DNA from: Cinnamomum chago
Lineage: Eukaryota > Streptophyta > Magnoliopsida > Laurales > Lauraceae
Length of the DNA: 64,000 nt
NCBI GenBank assembly: GCA_038049695.1
Contig: CP142453.1
Span: 130,831,001 to 130,895,000, forward strand
Direction: 5' to 3'
How positions within the stretch are numbered: the stretch's first letter is position 1; every line of letters starts with the position of its first letter. The position numbers and the translations under genes are program-made. Below the pieces are notes generated by a model that made no database searches, was not told the origin of the DNA, and was given only the letters and a program-made list of their open reading frames with translations. Positions 1 through 10,790 of the stretch are shown here, in pieces.

Positions 1-236
1 GTACAAGCTCTTGAGCTTTTGAAATGTCTGAGTGAAGGACCGAAACCTTCCCCACCAAAACTCTATGCTAATATGGCCCCAATTACTTTCATGTAATGCA
101 TATCTCCATTAATATCTGTAGCATTGTGTTTTATTAACAAACTTCTCTTTCATGTAGAGAGGATGAACTACCTAGTATTTGTACCATGGTATCCAGCAAC
201 GATTTAAATAAAGCACTGGACGAGGGAACTTGTGGA
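1..236 (-). repeat. Inverted copy of dispersed repeat found at 9082-9262
   Basis: Read on the minus strand this stretch matches 9082-9262, including the segment around ACCATGGTATCCAGCAACG and the block GTTTTGGTGGGGAAGGTTTC. The same block recurs in direct orientation at about 1414, 9244 and 9336. The pairing shows an inverted duplication, perhaps the arm of a larger element that starts outside the window. No coding potential is visible. The family is not recognised. Confidence 0.7.
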
Positions 237-437
237 ACTTGTGGGCAGTGGTTGTAGAACTTCTATGGTTTTGGGCAGTTGGATTTATGTTGTGGAACTT
301 CATGTACCATTATTTGAAATTAAATGGTTTGTTAATGTATGGTTGTTAATTGAATGTGTGAATGGAATGTACCAATGTATTCAGAACAATGTTTAGTACA
401 ATGGAATGTATCATTGTCTGGTTTGTTTAACATGACC
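237..437. other. AT-rich spacer, nothing recognised
   Basis: AT-rich sequence with short imperfect repeats of GTGGAACTT and GAATGTACCA. No gene or known element was seen. Confidence 0.5.
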
Positions 438-680
438 AATAGTCAATATCGATTATTTAGCTGAAGCCTAAAAACACAGTGATAGTCGATATCGACTATT
501 ATAATAGTCGATATCGACTATTTAGCTTAAACATAAAAAAACACAGTCATAGTCGATCTCGACTATTATAATAGTCGATATCTACTATTTAGCTGAAACA
601 TAAAAAACACAGTCATAGTCGATATCGACTATTTAGCTGAAACATAAAAAACACAGTCATAGTCGATATTGACTTACTAT
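438..680. repeat. Tandem palindromic repeat, core AGTCGATATCGACT
   Basis: At least six exact or near copies of the self-complementary core AGTCGATATCGACT are joined by a spacer of the type TTAGCTGAAACATAAAAAACAC. Units differ by single bases. One further copy (GTCGATATCGACTAT) lies at about 10,378, near the other edge of this repeat-rich block. Clustered palindromes like this are typical of subterminal regions of some DNA transposons, but no terminal repeat can be tied to it here. Confidence 0.75.
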
Positions 681-853
681 ATAACTTACTAAGTGTAGTT
701 TTAGATAGGGTTAACTAATCATTTTCAATAATAAAAGTGGAAAAAATAAAAACATCAATAACGGGACAATACAAACAACCATTATATTATCATAGACAAG
801 TTCTCAACATCATATAACCCCAAAAAAGGGCGATCTTTACAAAAAGGAAAAGC

Positions 854-1377
854 ATGTTTAACACTTGTGCTCTTCCAAAAAATGCTTCAACAAAATGTGC
901 AAGCTCATCACGGCTACATCTTCTACCAATCACATTAACACCAAATATTAACACCAATCAAAATAGACATGACGACATTAACACGTGCATCCCCCTTCCA
1001 AAAAATCTCTTCCATGTGGAGATTACATTGTCCAGACGGCTGCATCTTCTATGAGATTAACACCAAATATTAGCACCAACCAAAGAGGAGTTCACATTAA
1101 CTCTTGCATTCCCCTTCCAAAAAATGCTTCAGTTGATTGTACACTATCCAGAATAGTTGCATCTTCTATCACATTAACACCAGATATTAACACCAACAAA
1201 AAAGGAGTTCACATTGACTCTTGCATCACCCTTCCAAAAAATGCTTCAGTAGACGTTGTACACTGTCCAGACGGTTGCATCTTCTATCACATTAACACTA
1301 AATATTAACACCAACCAAAGAGGAGTTCACATTAACTCTTGCATCTCCCTTTCAAAAAATGCTTCCACCGATTCAAC
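854..1377. repeat. Minisatellite, about 118-bp period, about 4.5 copies
   Basis: The landmarks GCATCTTCTAT, GGAGTTCACATTAACTCTTGC and CTTCCAAAAAATGCTTC recur roughly every 118 bases from about 854 to 1377 with moderate divergence. Short open frames here are by-products of the repeat and change frame between units. No function is evident. Confidence 0.8.
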
Positions 1378-1970
1378 TAATACCAATTTCATCCTTGGAC
1401 GTCATAGTATAGAGTTTTGGTGGGGAAGGTTTCAGCCCTTTACTAAGACATTTCAAAAGCTCAAGAGTTCGGACATCTCAAACACATTTCAAACATCTCA
1501 AATAGGGGGAAACCATTCACAACATTACAAGTTCATTGTGTCTTCACCTTACATTTCAAGAAATATATAAATGAAATTGTTAGGGTTTTTATAGATTGCA
1601 ATTTGATGGATGCATTATCATTCAAGCATCATTTGATTTACACACTTGCATTGGTTTTAAATAAACTTGAAATCTTGTTTTATTCATGCATTGCTTTTAA
1701 GATTTGTAAAAGTATTGATTTATGCATGATTTGTCTTTTTATCTTGGATGCATTTGTTTAAGAAAAGAGTTTTCAAGAAATCAAGCAAGCCTTTGTTTTA
1801 AAAAGTTTTGAATCTTTTTAGGCTTTTTATGTCATGTTTTAAAAACCATTAGAATCTTTAAAACATGTTTTCCAAGCTTGATTTAGTGGCCAAAAGGTCC
1901 CCCAAAGAAAAACCTTCAAATATGCAAAAGTTGCATTTTTTGCAAAAAGGGGTGTCCCGGCAGTGTCGCC

Positions 1971-2132
1971 GGTCGACCGAGATACAGGTCTCGGTCGACC
2001 GAGACAACTGCAGCCAAAATTTGCCTGGGAGCACCAACGGTCAGAAATATGACCGTTGTGTGTTCTCGGTCGACCGAGACCTGTGTCTAGGTCGACCGAG
2101 GACTAGCCGTTGGCAACTTTTTGCTATAAATA
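1971..2132 (+). promoter_or_regulatory. LTR promoter: paired GGTCGACC palindromes, MSA-like cores and TATA box
   Basis: Four GGTCGACC palindromes start at 1971, 1993, 2068 and 2090, so each pair is spaced exactly 22 bp. Between the pairs sits a 9-bp inverted repeat CAACGGTCA/TGACCGTTG (2035-2043, 2050-2058). A third AACGGYYA core lies on the minus strand at 2104-2111, followed by CTATAAATA at 2124-2132. AACGGYYA matches the core of the plant mitosis-specific activator (MSA) element bound by three-repeat MYB proteins. The same layout with 22-bp spacing is found in the second LTR (27,936-28,098). Promoter function and MYB binding are inferred. Confidence 0.6.
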
Positions 2133-2296
2133 TGAGTTCTTTCCCTTGCCAAAAGTTGGGAATTTTAACCCCCTCCTTGAGAGGTATTGAGGCATATCAA
2201 AAGGGAAAAGAACCAAGGGATGAAGGGGATGATTAGGAAAGCTAAAGCTTGGATTAATGAAGTTAAACCACCAAGTAGGCTCTTCCTTCCTTAATC

Positions 2297-2895
2297 ATAT
2301 GTTTTCATGCTTTGTTTTATTTTTGGTAAATCATTTCTAGCATGTTAAACTATGTTTGTGTTGTGTCCTTAACATGTTTTATGTTTTGAATTGATTTATT
2401 GTTTTGGATACAACACCATATGATTCAATCCAAGTAGTACTTAACTTTGGTAAATCTAAGTAGATCATGTTAATGGAAAAATCTTTGAAATCATATGTAA
2501 CATGATCCATATACTTGGTTGAATCTTTGGTTGTTGTTTTCCATCATAAGAACATCTCTTTCAAAACTAACTTATGTTTTGGATTCAACTTCTTTACAAA
2601 TCATATGTTTTCATGTTTTGTTTTATCATTGGTAAATCTTTGTAACATGTTAATCTATGATTTGTTGTATCCTTAGCATGTTCTATATTTTGAATAGATC
2701 TATTGTTTTGGATACATCACCATTGATTCATCAAAGTAGTACTTTATCTTTGGTAAATCTAAGTAGATCATGTTAATGAAATATGTAACATGATTCATAT
2801 ACTTTGTTGAATCTTTGGTTGTTGTTTTTCCATCATAAGAAAATCTCTTTCAAATGTATCTTATGTTTTGGATTCAACATCATTACAAATCATAT
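2297..2895 (+). repeat. Two direct repeats of about 300 bp inside the LTR
   Basis: 2297-2598 and 2599-2895 are successive copies. Both begin near CATATGTTTTCATG and both contain GGTAAATCTAAGTAGATCAT and TTTGGTTGTTG. The duplication is also present in the LTR at 26,284-28,478, so it predates both insertions. Confidence 0.75.
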
Positions 2896-3404
2896 GTGTA
2901 TTATTGTTTTAAAGTTTCACAACTTGCATTACTTTGATAGGTAAATCTTTTTCAAGTTGTATTTATAATTACATATGATTTGTCCCCTCTTTTCAATCAA
3001 ATCTATTTTTATGTTTTATGAGCTACATTGATGATTTGATTGACATCCCTATGCATCACATGTTTAGAGCTAATCCATTTCATACAACTTGTGTAACTTT
3101 GATATCATTAACAAGTTGTTACTTTTAACATGTGATTGCATTACTTCCTCAATCATAAATGTTTTTGAGCTAAAACTTTCAAAAGCCTTAGGCATACATT
3201 TATGAACTTTCATTTTCAAAATGATTGAGGACCACACACACACACTTCATGTACTTTCATCTTTGCATCCATAGTGTGAGTGTGTATTAGTTTTTCACTT
3301 CCATATCCGCCTAATTAAGAGGCAATGTAATGAGCTTATTTGTATCTCCATCAAGTGTATGTTAGACACTAACTTTGTGAGATAACCAACCTTGTGGTTG
3401 AAGA

Positions 3405-3540
3405 GGTTATTGCTTAGCCTATAAAAGCATAATGTAGAGGTTGATGTTAAGCCTTGAAAAACATCAATGTAAGGTTATTGCTTAGCCTTGGAAAGCATAT
3501 TGTAAAGGTTATTGCTTAGCCTATTGAAAAGCATAAATAG
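3405..3540 (+). repeat. Short tandem repeat in LTR, unit containing TTATTGCTTAGCCT
   Basis: Four diverged units of roughly 40-50 bp carry GGTTATTGCTTAGCC followed by AAAGCATA. The reverse complement appears at 26,530-26,670 in the second LTR copy. Confidence 0.7.
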
Positions 3541-4334
3541 TGGAAATCCGGTGGGGTGTTGGTTCACAAGCCGGTAGTGGATGTAGGCATTGAGGCCGAA
3601 CCACTATAAATACTTGTGTGATGGTGTTTGCTTTGTGGTGATTCTTTTGTTAGCTTCCGCATCTTGTATGATTAATCATCACATGTGACTAGTTTGTTTT
3701 AAAGAAGTTAAAATTGATTAAAATTGGTCATAATTGGAGCTCACCCTATTCACCCCCCCTCTAGGGTTCGGATCCCCATGGTCTTACAGAAATCTGTTTG
3801 AAAATTACAAAAATCAATGAATGAAAACCCCACCCATATTCTCTAATTCCTCTCCTCCAATATCTCCTAGTGAGCAAAATCAAGGAATGACAAACCCCAC
3901 AATAGGAGCAGACTTCTTTCCCATGAGAAAATAAGAGAAATGAGCTTAAAATTTCATTCTCCTTTCTCTTCGTCATTTCATCGAACACCTTCATGGACAC
4001 TACCCCAACACAGATTTGTGGCTAATTGCTTCACCAAATTTCTTACAAGATTCCATTGTATTTTTCTTCTAGGTCTTCTCCAAATTTCTTACTTCTCTTT
4101 CTCTCTCTCTCAAGGGCTTTATTTGAAAACACTTCCAGCTTGATATGGATACAGTTAAATAATCGGTTTAAGGACTCCGAACTTGCATTCCATTCCTTGT
4201 GGAGATGGAGATGAAGAAGAGATGATGATGGGCTGCGTGGAGATAAGGGAGATGCGTGAGGGCTACAGATAGGGTGAGATGGAGGTTGATGGGAGGGAGA
4301 TGGAAAGGATGAAGGAGCGGTGGGTTGGCCGGGA

Positions 4335-4693
4335 TCTCGTCGGGAAAAACATCCGGAAACTCGCAAACAACTGGAATCTCCTCGACTCCCTTGGACTCCT
4401 TGTCCTCTGAGACGAATGCGATGTAGCCCTCGCAACCGGATTTCATCAGTCTCTCGGCCTTCAGTGCCGAAATCATCCGGGTGCTAGGTGATCTCCTCTC
4501 ACCCACAAACTCGATCGTGTCATCCGATCCGTCGATAGAGAGCCTGACTGTCTTCTTGAAGCAATCCATCACTGCTCGGTATCTGGCAACCAATCCATCC
4601 CCAGAATGACGTCGAAGTCATGCATGGGTAGCACGATCAGATCTGCAAGCAAAATGCACTCCCCGATCTGCACTCGGCATCTGGGGTGGTAAG
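4335..4693 (-). pseudogene. Ty3/gypsy polyprotein fragment (protease to RT linker), frameshifted
   Basis: On the minus strand the translation contains CRVQIGECILLADLIVLPM, then DFDVILGMDW (the end of the retropepsin-like domain), and after a break VARYRAVMDC, FVGERR and VCEFPDVFPDEIP, the usual run towards reverse transcriptase. The protease frame and the following frame do not join: at about 4595 a four-base shift is explained by loss of one copy of a short direct repeat. The fragment stops at PDEIPA, where it fuses with an unrelated dispersed repeat. Gag, RT, RNase H and integrase are all absent. It belongs to the element whose 5' LTR and primer site lie just upstream, so it is a dead remnant. 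Confidence 0.85.
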
Positions 4694-4812
4694 TCCAAAA
4701 CCTAAGACTACACTGACTCTACCCAATCCATCGTCCTCACACGTATCCCGTCACTCGAATCCTCACTACGTCCTATGGTTTCTAGTGTGTTTTATTTCCT
4801 AGAGACCAGCTC

Positions 4813-4824
4813 GCTCTGATACCA
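4813..4824 (-). other. Primer-binding site (initiator tRNA-Met) of gypsy element
   Basis: The minus strand reads TGGTATCAGAGC, the standard plant retrotransposon primer site for initiator tRNA-Met. It lies 5 bases after the LTR end (GTTACA at 4830). This fixes the LTR boundary and the minus orientation of the element. Confidence 0.88.
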
Positions 4825-4829
4825 ATAAA

Positions 4830-7800
4830 TGTAACGCCCCAATTCCGGATACCGATATACTCGTTCGAATACCCGAAATTGGCGCGCTACTTCCCGGAAA
4901 ATCCGAGAACTTCCAAGATCGTAGGCCGCAGTGAGGTCCAATTTAAAACTTTTTGAACCATATAATAATAACATTTAAATTGCGGAAGCATAACAATTAA
5001 ACAATGCGGAAGCAATAGGTATCGATATATAAAGTGTGAGCAGAACAAAGGTCTAGTTACAGTATCATTTGTTAATCAAAACTTATACATTTGAATCTAC
5101 CCATCTCGCTACAAAATTGTCTCTCAAACCCAAAATAAAAGAGAGTCCCTCAAAACCCATATAGATCGTCTCCACCCTCCGGCTCGACATCCGTGTCGGC
5201 CGGGCCCCACGCGTACTCTCCTGCAACGGGTGCCTCCACTACAGCTAGTGCATCGTCTGGGATCTCGGGATCAAGGCCTAAGCACCAATGAATGGGTCAG
5301 ATCTAAACGATCTGGCAAGTTACAGCATACTACTAACATAGAACATATATATCAAAGGAAATAAAGACAGGTACATAAATTAAATGAATAGCAAGGGAAA
5401 TGAACTAGGCAGTTGTGCATTTAAATCATAAGGAATCAGTATAAATGAAATCATCTAAACTACTACAACAAGGTGGCACATTCACACGAGCTGGAATACC
5501 GCAGGATATTATGCCGCGGCCCTCCTATACTGAACACAGTTGCGGCGGGGAAATCTCATCGGTGCTGGGAATTACTAATCCCGCAAATCATCTCATCAAC
5601 TCATCATCTCAACACTCCAGACCGGCACGGTATCACACCGTCCGTCTCAACCACACAGCTCATCATGATAGCTCTACAACACTCATCTAGCTCCTACCGG
5701 GGATGATCAGTCCACAGGCTGAGCTTAAATCAACCGAGTGAATGTTCATGCCGACTCGAGAATACCCTAAGGGTCTGTGTCTGTCTAGGCTTTGCCTTCC
5801 GTGAACAAGGTCCTAACCAACAACTCAGTCTATAGATGATATTCCAAGTCCAAGCCCACTCGTTGGATCCACACCAAGGCCCATCAACACATGGCCTGGT
5901 CTACAACCGTCCAAACGAGGCAACAATTCTATTATCACTAATAAACAGTCCAGTCTAATACATTTGACTTAAAAACCCAATATAAACTATCTCCTCCAAC
6001 TAAGGTACACATCCCACACTTAGGCCCAATAAGGGCCCGCCTAGACACAGACACGAGTCAATGATCTCCGAAATCACACTATCGGGTCACCTCTAGATAC
6101 CCTAGGTTCAGGTCCTCCGTTTATGTTTAATTAATAGTAAACAGCTATTCTAAAGATCTAAGAATGACAGAGTAATAATAATGAAGTATGAACTTCAATG
6201 GAGGAGTCAACAGGGAAATCCAACGGTCCAATCCTAGGTAATGGGCCACTTTAGGTTCGGGTCTATCTTCGGTAATTCAATCTCTAAACGATGTCATTAA
6301 TGCCATAAAATACTGTATTTGGTGCTTAGTTGGTTAAGGGCATTGTTGACAACTCTTAGAGGTCGAATCATCTTAGATTAATAACTTAAACCCTAAACAG
6401 TGGTCCCCGCGAGTCAAGGTTGAGCCACACCGTTGACTCGGGCTTAGATCACTGATAAATGCTCATTTGGATGGTCAATGGGCCCCCACAACTGATCACA
6501 ACTCCTAAATGTTGAAAACTGGAACAATCGGGGTTTTCCAGGTGAACCTGATGTGTTGTAAGCTCGGTTGATCTCCTGGCCGGGAGGATCAACCGAGTGC
6601 ACTAACTAATCTAAATCAAGCCTCCTAGACAACTCAATTCGTTTCTAAAGGCTTACAGCGTGTCCGGTCAAACAACCTGGCCTAGGTGATTGACCGCATA
6701 CTCTAAAAACCTTAGAAAGATTGATGTTCCAGCTTTGAACACTTTCTAAATGTTAATTCTAAGTATCAGGTCATCTTTTCCATGAAATTCCAGTCACTGA
6801 GCTCGGTCCAGCACTGAGCTCGGCCAACACTGGTCTCGGCCATGCACTGAGCTCGGTCCTGGACTGAGCTCGGCCAACACTGGTCTCGGCCATGCACTAG
6901 TCTCGGTCCTGCACTGGTCTCGGTCCTGCACTGAGCTCGGTCCAGCACTGAGCTCGGCGAACACTGGTCTCGGCCATGCACTGAACTCGGTCCTGCATTG
7001 GTCTCGGCCATGCAATGCACTGCACTGGTCTCGGCCATGCACCGCACTGCACTGGTCTCGGCCAAGCACTGCACTGCACTGGTCTCAGCCATGCACTGGT
7101 CTCGGCCATGCACTGAGTTCGGCCATGCACTGAGCTCGGTCCTGCACTGAGCTCGGCCATACACTGGTCTCGGCCATGCACTGCACTGGTCTCGGACATG
7201 TACTGAGCTCGGTCATGCGCTGAGCTCGGTCATGCACTGGTCTCGGCCATGCACTGCACTGGTCTCGGCCATGCACTGCACTGGTCTCGGCCATGCACTG
7301 GTCTCGGCCATGTACTGAGACCAGTTTCAGGTTTTCTCCATTTCAACCCGTTTTTCCACCAAATCACTTCCAATCAGTCCCAAACTTCACCAAATCATCT
7401 CCAAACATCAAATAACTCCAATGCCCATCCATTAACACCTTGTGGCCCACTGATCTTCCAAATGGGGGGTGAAAACCCCCATCCATCAGTGACCTTTCAT
7501 CCAAACAAGCAAGAACAGAGCTCAAGTGTAAACTAGACTTAACTGAACATATATGAACTGAAGACTAATGGAATCACAAAATAAAACACACATCCTAAGT
7601 TAGTAGTTTGATGCACTTGCCTTTTAGTGTTTGAGAAGGTTGGTAGAGAGAATCAGAGCAATAGAAAAGAAATCCCAGAATTTCAGCTGAACAGGGAAGA
7701 TGAAGAAGAAGAAGATGACACTGCAGCAGCTCTTAGAAATTGTTTCCAGCCCAATAACAGCAGTTACAGCTCTTAAGAATAGATTCCAGCAGTAGCAGCA

Positions 7801-8762
7801 ATAGCTTGGAGAATTCCCAGCAGGGCAACAGTATCCCAAGTGAAGAAATGAGAGGGAGAGAAAATGGGGAAAAGGGTACAGCAGCTGAGTAGGTGTAGCA
7901 GCAACTGTAGCAGCAACTCTTTAATGTAAATCCCAGCTCAAACAGAGGGGAGAAAGAGAAGGAAGATGATGACACGGCAGCTGCTGCTCCAAGACTCCTC
8001 CAGCACAAATAGAGATGAAGGAGAAGAAGTGCTGCAGCTCCAATGGAATTCTAGCAGAGTAGTGGTTCCAGTAGGCAGGGAAAATGAGAGGAAAGGAGAG
8101 GGGAAATAAGAAGATGAAGGGGGGTGGCTGCTCCAGCTGAAGTGAAGAAGAGGAAGAGCACAGCAGCAGTATCACCAAGATGGAGTTTCAGCAACCAAGC
8201 TTAGCTCAACGTAGGAGAGGAAGTTAGAAATGGAAGGAGGGGAAGAGAGGCAATGGGAATGAAGTAGTTGCTGGAGGTTTTCTTGGGATGGGGGTTGATC
8301 TAGGGATTAGGGTTTATCTTGGGATAAGAGATGGTTTTATAGGTTTAAGGGGGGGTGACTAATGACTAGATTAACCTTAGGGTTTTCATGTGGTTAGGGT
8401 TAGGGTTAGGGTAGATTAGGTCTTTTGGTTAGGAAGCTTCTAGAAGAGCACCTTTTGCACTAACCCAACCTTAATTAATTTAATTAGACTCACTAACTAA
8501 GCTTACCCCACACTAATAGCCTAGGATTAAATCCAAAGCACCCAACTACTAAAATAACCCAACTAAGCTAGTCTAACCCAAAGACTTAGGAGATCTAACT
8601 AGTCTCACTAATCAACCCCTAATTAGCCCAATTAAATGGTAATTAGCAATAATTAGCAAAGATTAGTAGTAATTAGCATAATTAACCAATAATTAGCATA
8701 AATTAGAATAAATTAGTCTATAAAATAGCATTTAGAGGGCCCACCAAGGGTGGAGCCTCACA
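4830..8762 (-). mobile_element. Long (3.9 kb) 5' LTR of truncated Ty3/gypsy element
   Basis: On the minus strand the LTR begins TGTGAGGCTCCACC (at 8762) and ends GGGGCGTTACA (at 4830), directly followed by the primer-binding site and a gypsy protease fragment. At 3933 bp it is long for a plant LTR. It contains a 17-bp minisatellite (6795-7317) and AT-rich tracts, with no convincing open frame. The 3' LTR and most of the internal region are missing, and no target duplication can be matched (GTAAG follows 8762). Direct repetition of the LTR cannot be shown inside the window, so the far boundary rests on the TG start and the change in sequence character. Confidence 0.75.
6795..7317. repeat. 17-bp minisatellite inside the gypsy LTR, about 30 units
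   Basis: Units of the type CACTGGTCTCGGCCATG and CACTGAGCTCGGTCCAG alternate, with occasional 5-bp insertions (CACTG). Long repetitive open frames on both strands (for example MAETSAVHGRDQC-like) are produced by the repeat and are not genes. Confidence 0.92.
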
Positions 8763-9081
8763 GTAAGTATCTATGTTTGGCCTCTCCTTCTACTGCCCAA
8801 AAAACCTTCCCAAAACTTCTTCTAACCAGTTAAGAAAATTACATCAAAATAGTATGTTCAACAACTAGGGAAGATTCAACCTATTAGCATTCAGTTGTCA
8901 ACTTCTTTTGAATAACTCAATGACAATTCTGCTATGGAAGTAAGGGATGTCAGACTGTGTAAATGTGATAGGACGACAGTGAACACAATGCTCCGCGAAT
9001 GCCACAGTGAAAACTTAGTAGTCATTACAATTGTCTTGATGATGAATGTCTTCCTTAAACAGAATAGTCCATAAAAATGGA
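8763..9081. other. Unassigned sequence between gypsy LTR and dispersed repeat
   Basis: There is no recognised element. A short frame near 8937 contains Cys residues (RLCKCDRTTV), but it is too short and too weak to call a domain. Confidence 0.4.
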
Positions 9082-9918
9082 TTCGTCCAGTGCTTTATTT
9101 AAATCGTTGCTGGATACCATGGTACAAATACTGGCTAGTTCATCATCTCTTCATGAAAGAGATGTTTGTTAATAAAACACAATGCTACAGATATTAATGA
9201 AGATGGGTACTACATGAAAGTAATGGGGAAAACATTAGTATAGAGTTTTGGTGGGGAAGGTTTCATCCGACTCATTTCGCAACTTCCATTGATTTAGCCA
9301 ATACCAATTTCATCCTTGAACGTCATAGTTGAAAGTTTTGGTGGGGAAGGTTTCAGTCCTTCACTCAGACATTTCAAAAGCTCAAGAGTTCGGACATCTC
9401 AAACACATTTCAAACATCTCAAATAGGGGGAAACCATTCACAACATTACAAGTTCATTGTGTCTTGACCTTACATTTCAAAATATATATACATGAAATAT
9501 GTTTGAAAATTACAAAAATCAAGAAATGAAAACCCCACTCATGTTCTCTAATTCCTTTCATCCAATATCTCCTAGTGAGCAAAATTAAGGAAGGACAAAC
9601 CCCACAACAGCAGCAGACTTCTTTCCCATGAGAAAAATAAGAGAAATGAGCGTGAAATTTCCTTCTCCTTTCTCTTCGTCATTTCATCGAACACCTTCAT
9701 GGGCTTTATTTGAAAACACCTCCAGCTTGATATGGATACAATTAAATGATCGGTTTAAGGACTCAGAACTTGCATTCCATTCCTCGTGGAGATGGAGATG
9801 AAGAAGAGCTGATGATGGGCTGCGTGGAGATAAGGGAGATGCGTGAGGGCTACGGATAGGGTGAGATGGAGGTTGATGGGAGGGAGATGGAAAGGATGAA
9901 GGAGTGGTGGGTTGGCTG
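9082..9918 (+). repeat. Second copy of dispersed repeat, uninterrupted
   Basis: 9082-9262 is the inverted partner of 1-236. 9296-9918 is the direct partner of 1378-4333 without the solo LTR. The motif TTTTGGTGGGGAAGGTTTC occurs twice, 92 bp apart (9244 and 9336). Near 9490-9505 the sequence runs through the point where the LTR is inserted in the other copy, so it serves as the empty site. Confidence 0.75.
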
Positions 9919-10390
9919 GCCGGGGAGGACAAAGGAGAAGGAGGGAGAGGTCTGTCGTCTGCGTCCTGGGATGGTGAAGATGAGATGAAGGAGATGAGCC
10001 GTGATGACCCACCGCACACCCACCTGCATACCCCACCTAAATGGCTCTCCTCCTTTTTCATTTCTTTCTTTCTTTCTTCCTTCCTTCCCCCTCTCCCCCT
10101 CTTCTTCTCCTTTCTCCCTGCACTACCCTTTGCCACCCACTGCACTCCACGCCAGTGCACACGTCCTTTCTTTCTTTCTTCCTTCTCCCTCTCTTTCCTT
10201 TTTTTTTCTCTTTCTTTCCTCCTCTTCTTTTCTCGTTTCCTGCGCACACCTCCATCTCCATGCATCTCATCTGCATACACCTACCAGCTTTCTCTTTCCT
10301 TCTTCCTCCTTCTCAAAGATTATGATTTGAGATCGGTTGCAGAGAGGAAGAGACGAATGAATGTTCAGGGAGAGCGTCGATATCGACTAT
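9919..10390. other. Pyrimidine-rich low-complexity tract, ends in a TCGATATCGACTA copy
   Basis: 10,040-10,330 is strongly CT-rich on the plus strand (CTTT and CCTT runs). This creates Lys/Glu/Arg-rich or Ser/Phe/Leu-rich open frames that I do not accept as genes. At 10,378 the palindromic GTCGATATCGAC motif of 438-680 reappears. Confidence 0.6.
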
Positions 10391-10787
10391 AGCGCTAAAA
10401 GACAAAAAAGAAAAGAGAAACATCAATTTAGGGCTTATTCTGTCTGGCTTTTTCTATTGGGGCCAAATTCATTAATAGCCTGTTTTAGAGGATTTTTCCC
10501 GTTAAATCCCCTTTAATTTTTTAGTTTGAATTTATTTAAAAGGAGAAAAATAATTATGCCTATAACTTTAAAAAAAAAAAAAAAAAAACCTAAACTCTCT
10601 ATTGTCCTTTTTGGCAAAATTTTGAATCCCTGTTATTATTTGGTATTTTGCGGAATTTCTTTTAAATTTTTAGTAAAAACCCGTAGAATAAACGATTATC
10701 TAATAAAGTGGGGGTGAAGAAAATTTCATTTTCTCTAGCAAAATCTAACTTTTGCTATAAAAAAAGAGAAGATCAACCAGTTAAAAG
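10391..10787. other. AT-rich unassigned sequence
   Basis: Contains a 20-base A run at about 10,570 and no recognisable gene or element. It lies just outside the tandem duplication that starts at about 10,788. Confidence 0.5.
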
Positions 10788-10790
10788 TTT

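Larger units (their letters stand above)
1578..3788 (+). mobile_element. Solo LTR of a copia-like retrotransposon, 2211 bp
   Basis: The sequence starts TGTTAGGG and ends TCTTACA. It is flanked by perfect 5-bp target duplications GAAAT (1573-1577 and 3789-3793). A related copy in opposite orientation lies at 26,284-28,478. No primer site, gag or pol lies beside it, so this is a solo LTR left by LTR-LTR recombination. The empty target is visible in the paralogous repeat near 9497, where the flanks are continuous. The LTR contains a TATA box, palindrome pairs and internal duplications, listed separately. The copia assignment rests on LTR style (TGTTAG start, CACCCCCCCTCTAGG near the end) and 5-bp duplications, so it is inferred. 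Confidence 0.88.
1378..4333 (+). repeat. Dispersed repeat copy split by a solo LTR (second copy at 9296-9918)
   Basis: 1378-1577 plus 3789-4333 align as direct repeats with 9296-9918. Shared landmarks are TTTGGTGGGGAAGGTTTCAG, the stretch beginning ACAAGTTCATTGTG, ATTACAAAAATCAA and GGAGATGGAGATGAAGAAGAG. The two pieces are separated only by the LTR at 1578-3788, so the second copy preserves the uninterrupted form. At about 4333 the repeat joins the gypsy fragment through the shared bases GGTTGGC. No coding function is recognised. Confidence 0.75.

Noticed and set aside
6766..7294. Long repetitive open frames (MAETSAVHGRDQC-type) over the 17-bp array
   Set aside because: They exist in several frames at once and are produced by a repeat unit without stop codons inside an LTR.
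6780..7320. tRNA or rRNA gene
   Set aside because: No cloverleaf or rRNA signature anywhere in the window. The only tRNA-like piece is the SINE head at 41.2 kb.
8387..8412. Telomere-like GGTTAGGGTTAGGG
   Set aside because: Only three units, TTAGGG rather than the usual plant TTTAGGG, and inside a retrotransposon LTR.
8937..9080. Possible GRF-type zinc finger (CKCD and later Cys/His)
   Set aside because: Spacing and conserved residues of the domain are not met and the frame ends early.
9684..10392. Lys/Glu/Arg-rich and Ser/Leu/Phe-rich open frames
   Set aside because: Low-complexity pyrimidine tract read on either strand. No domain, no splice context.
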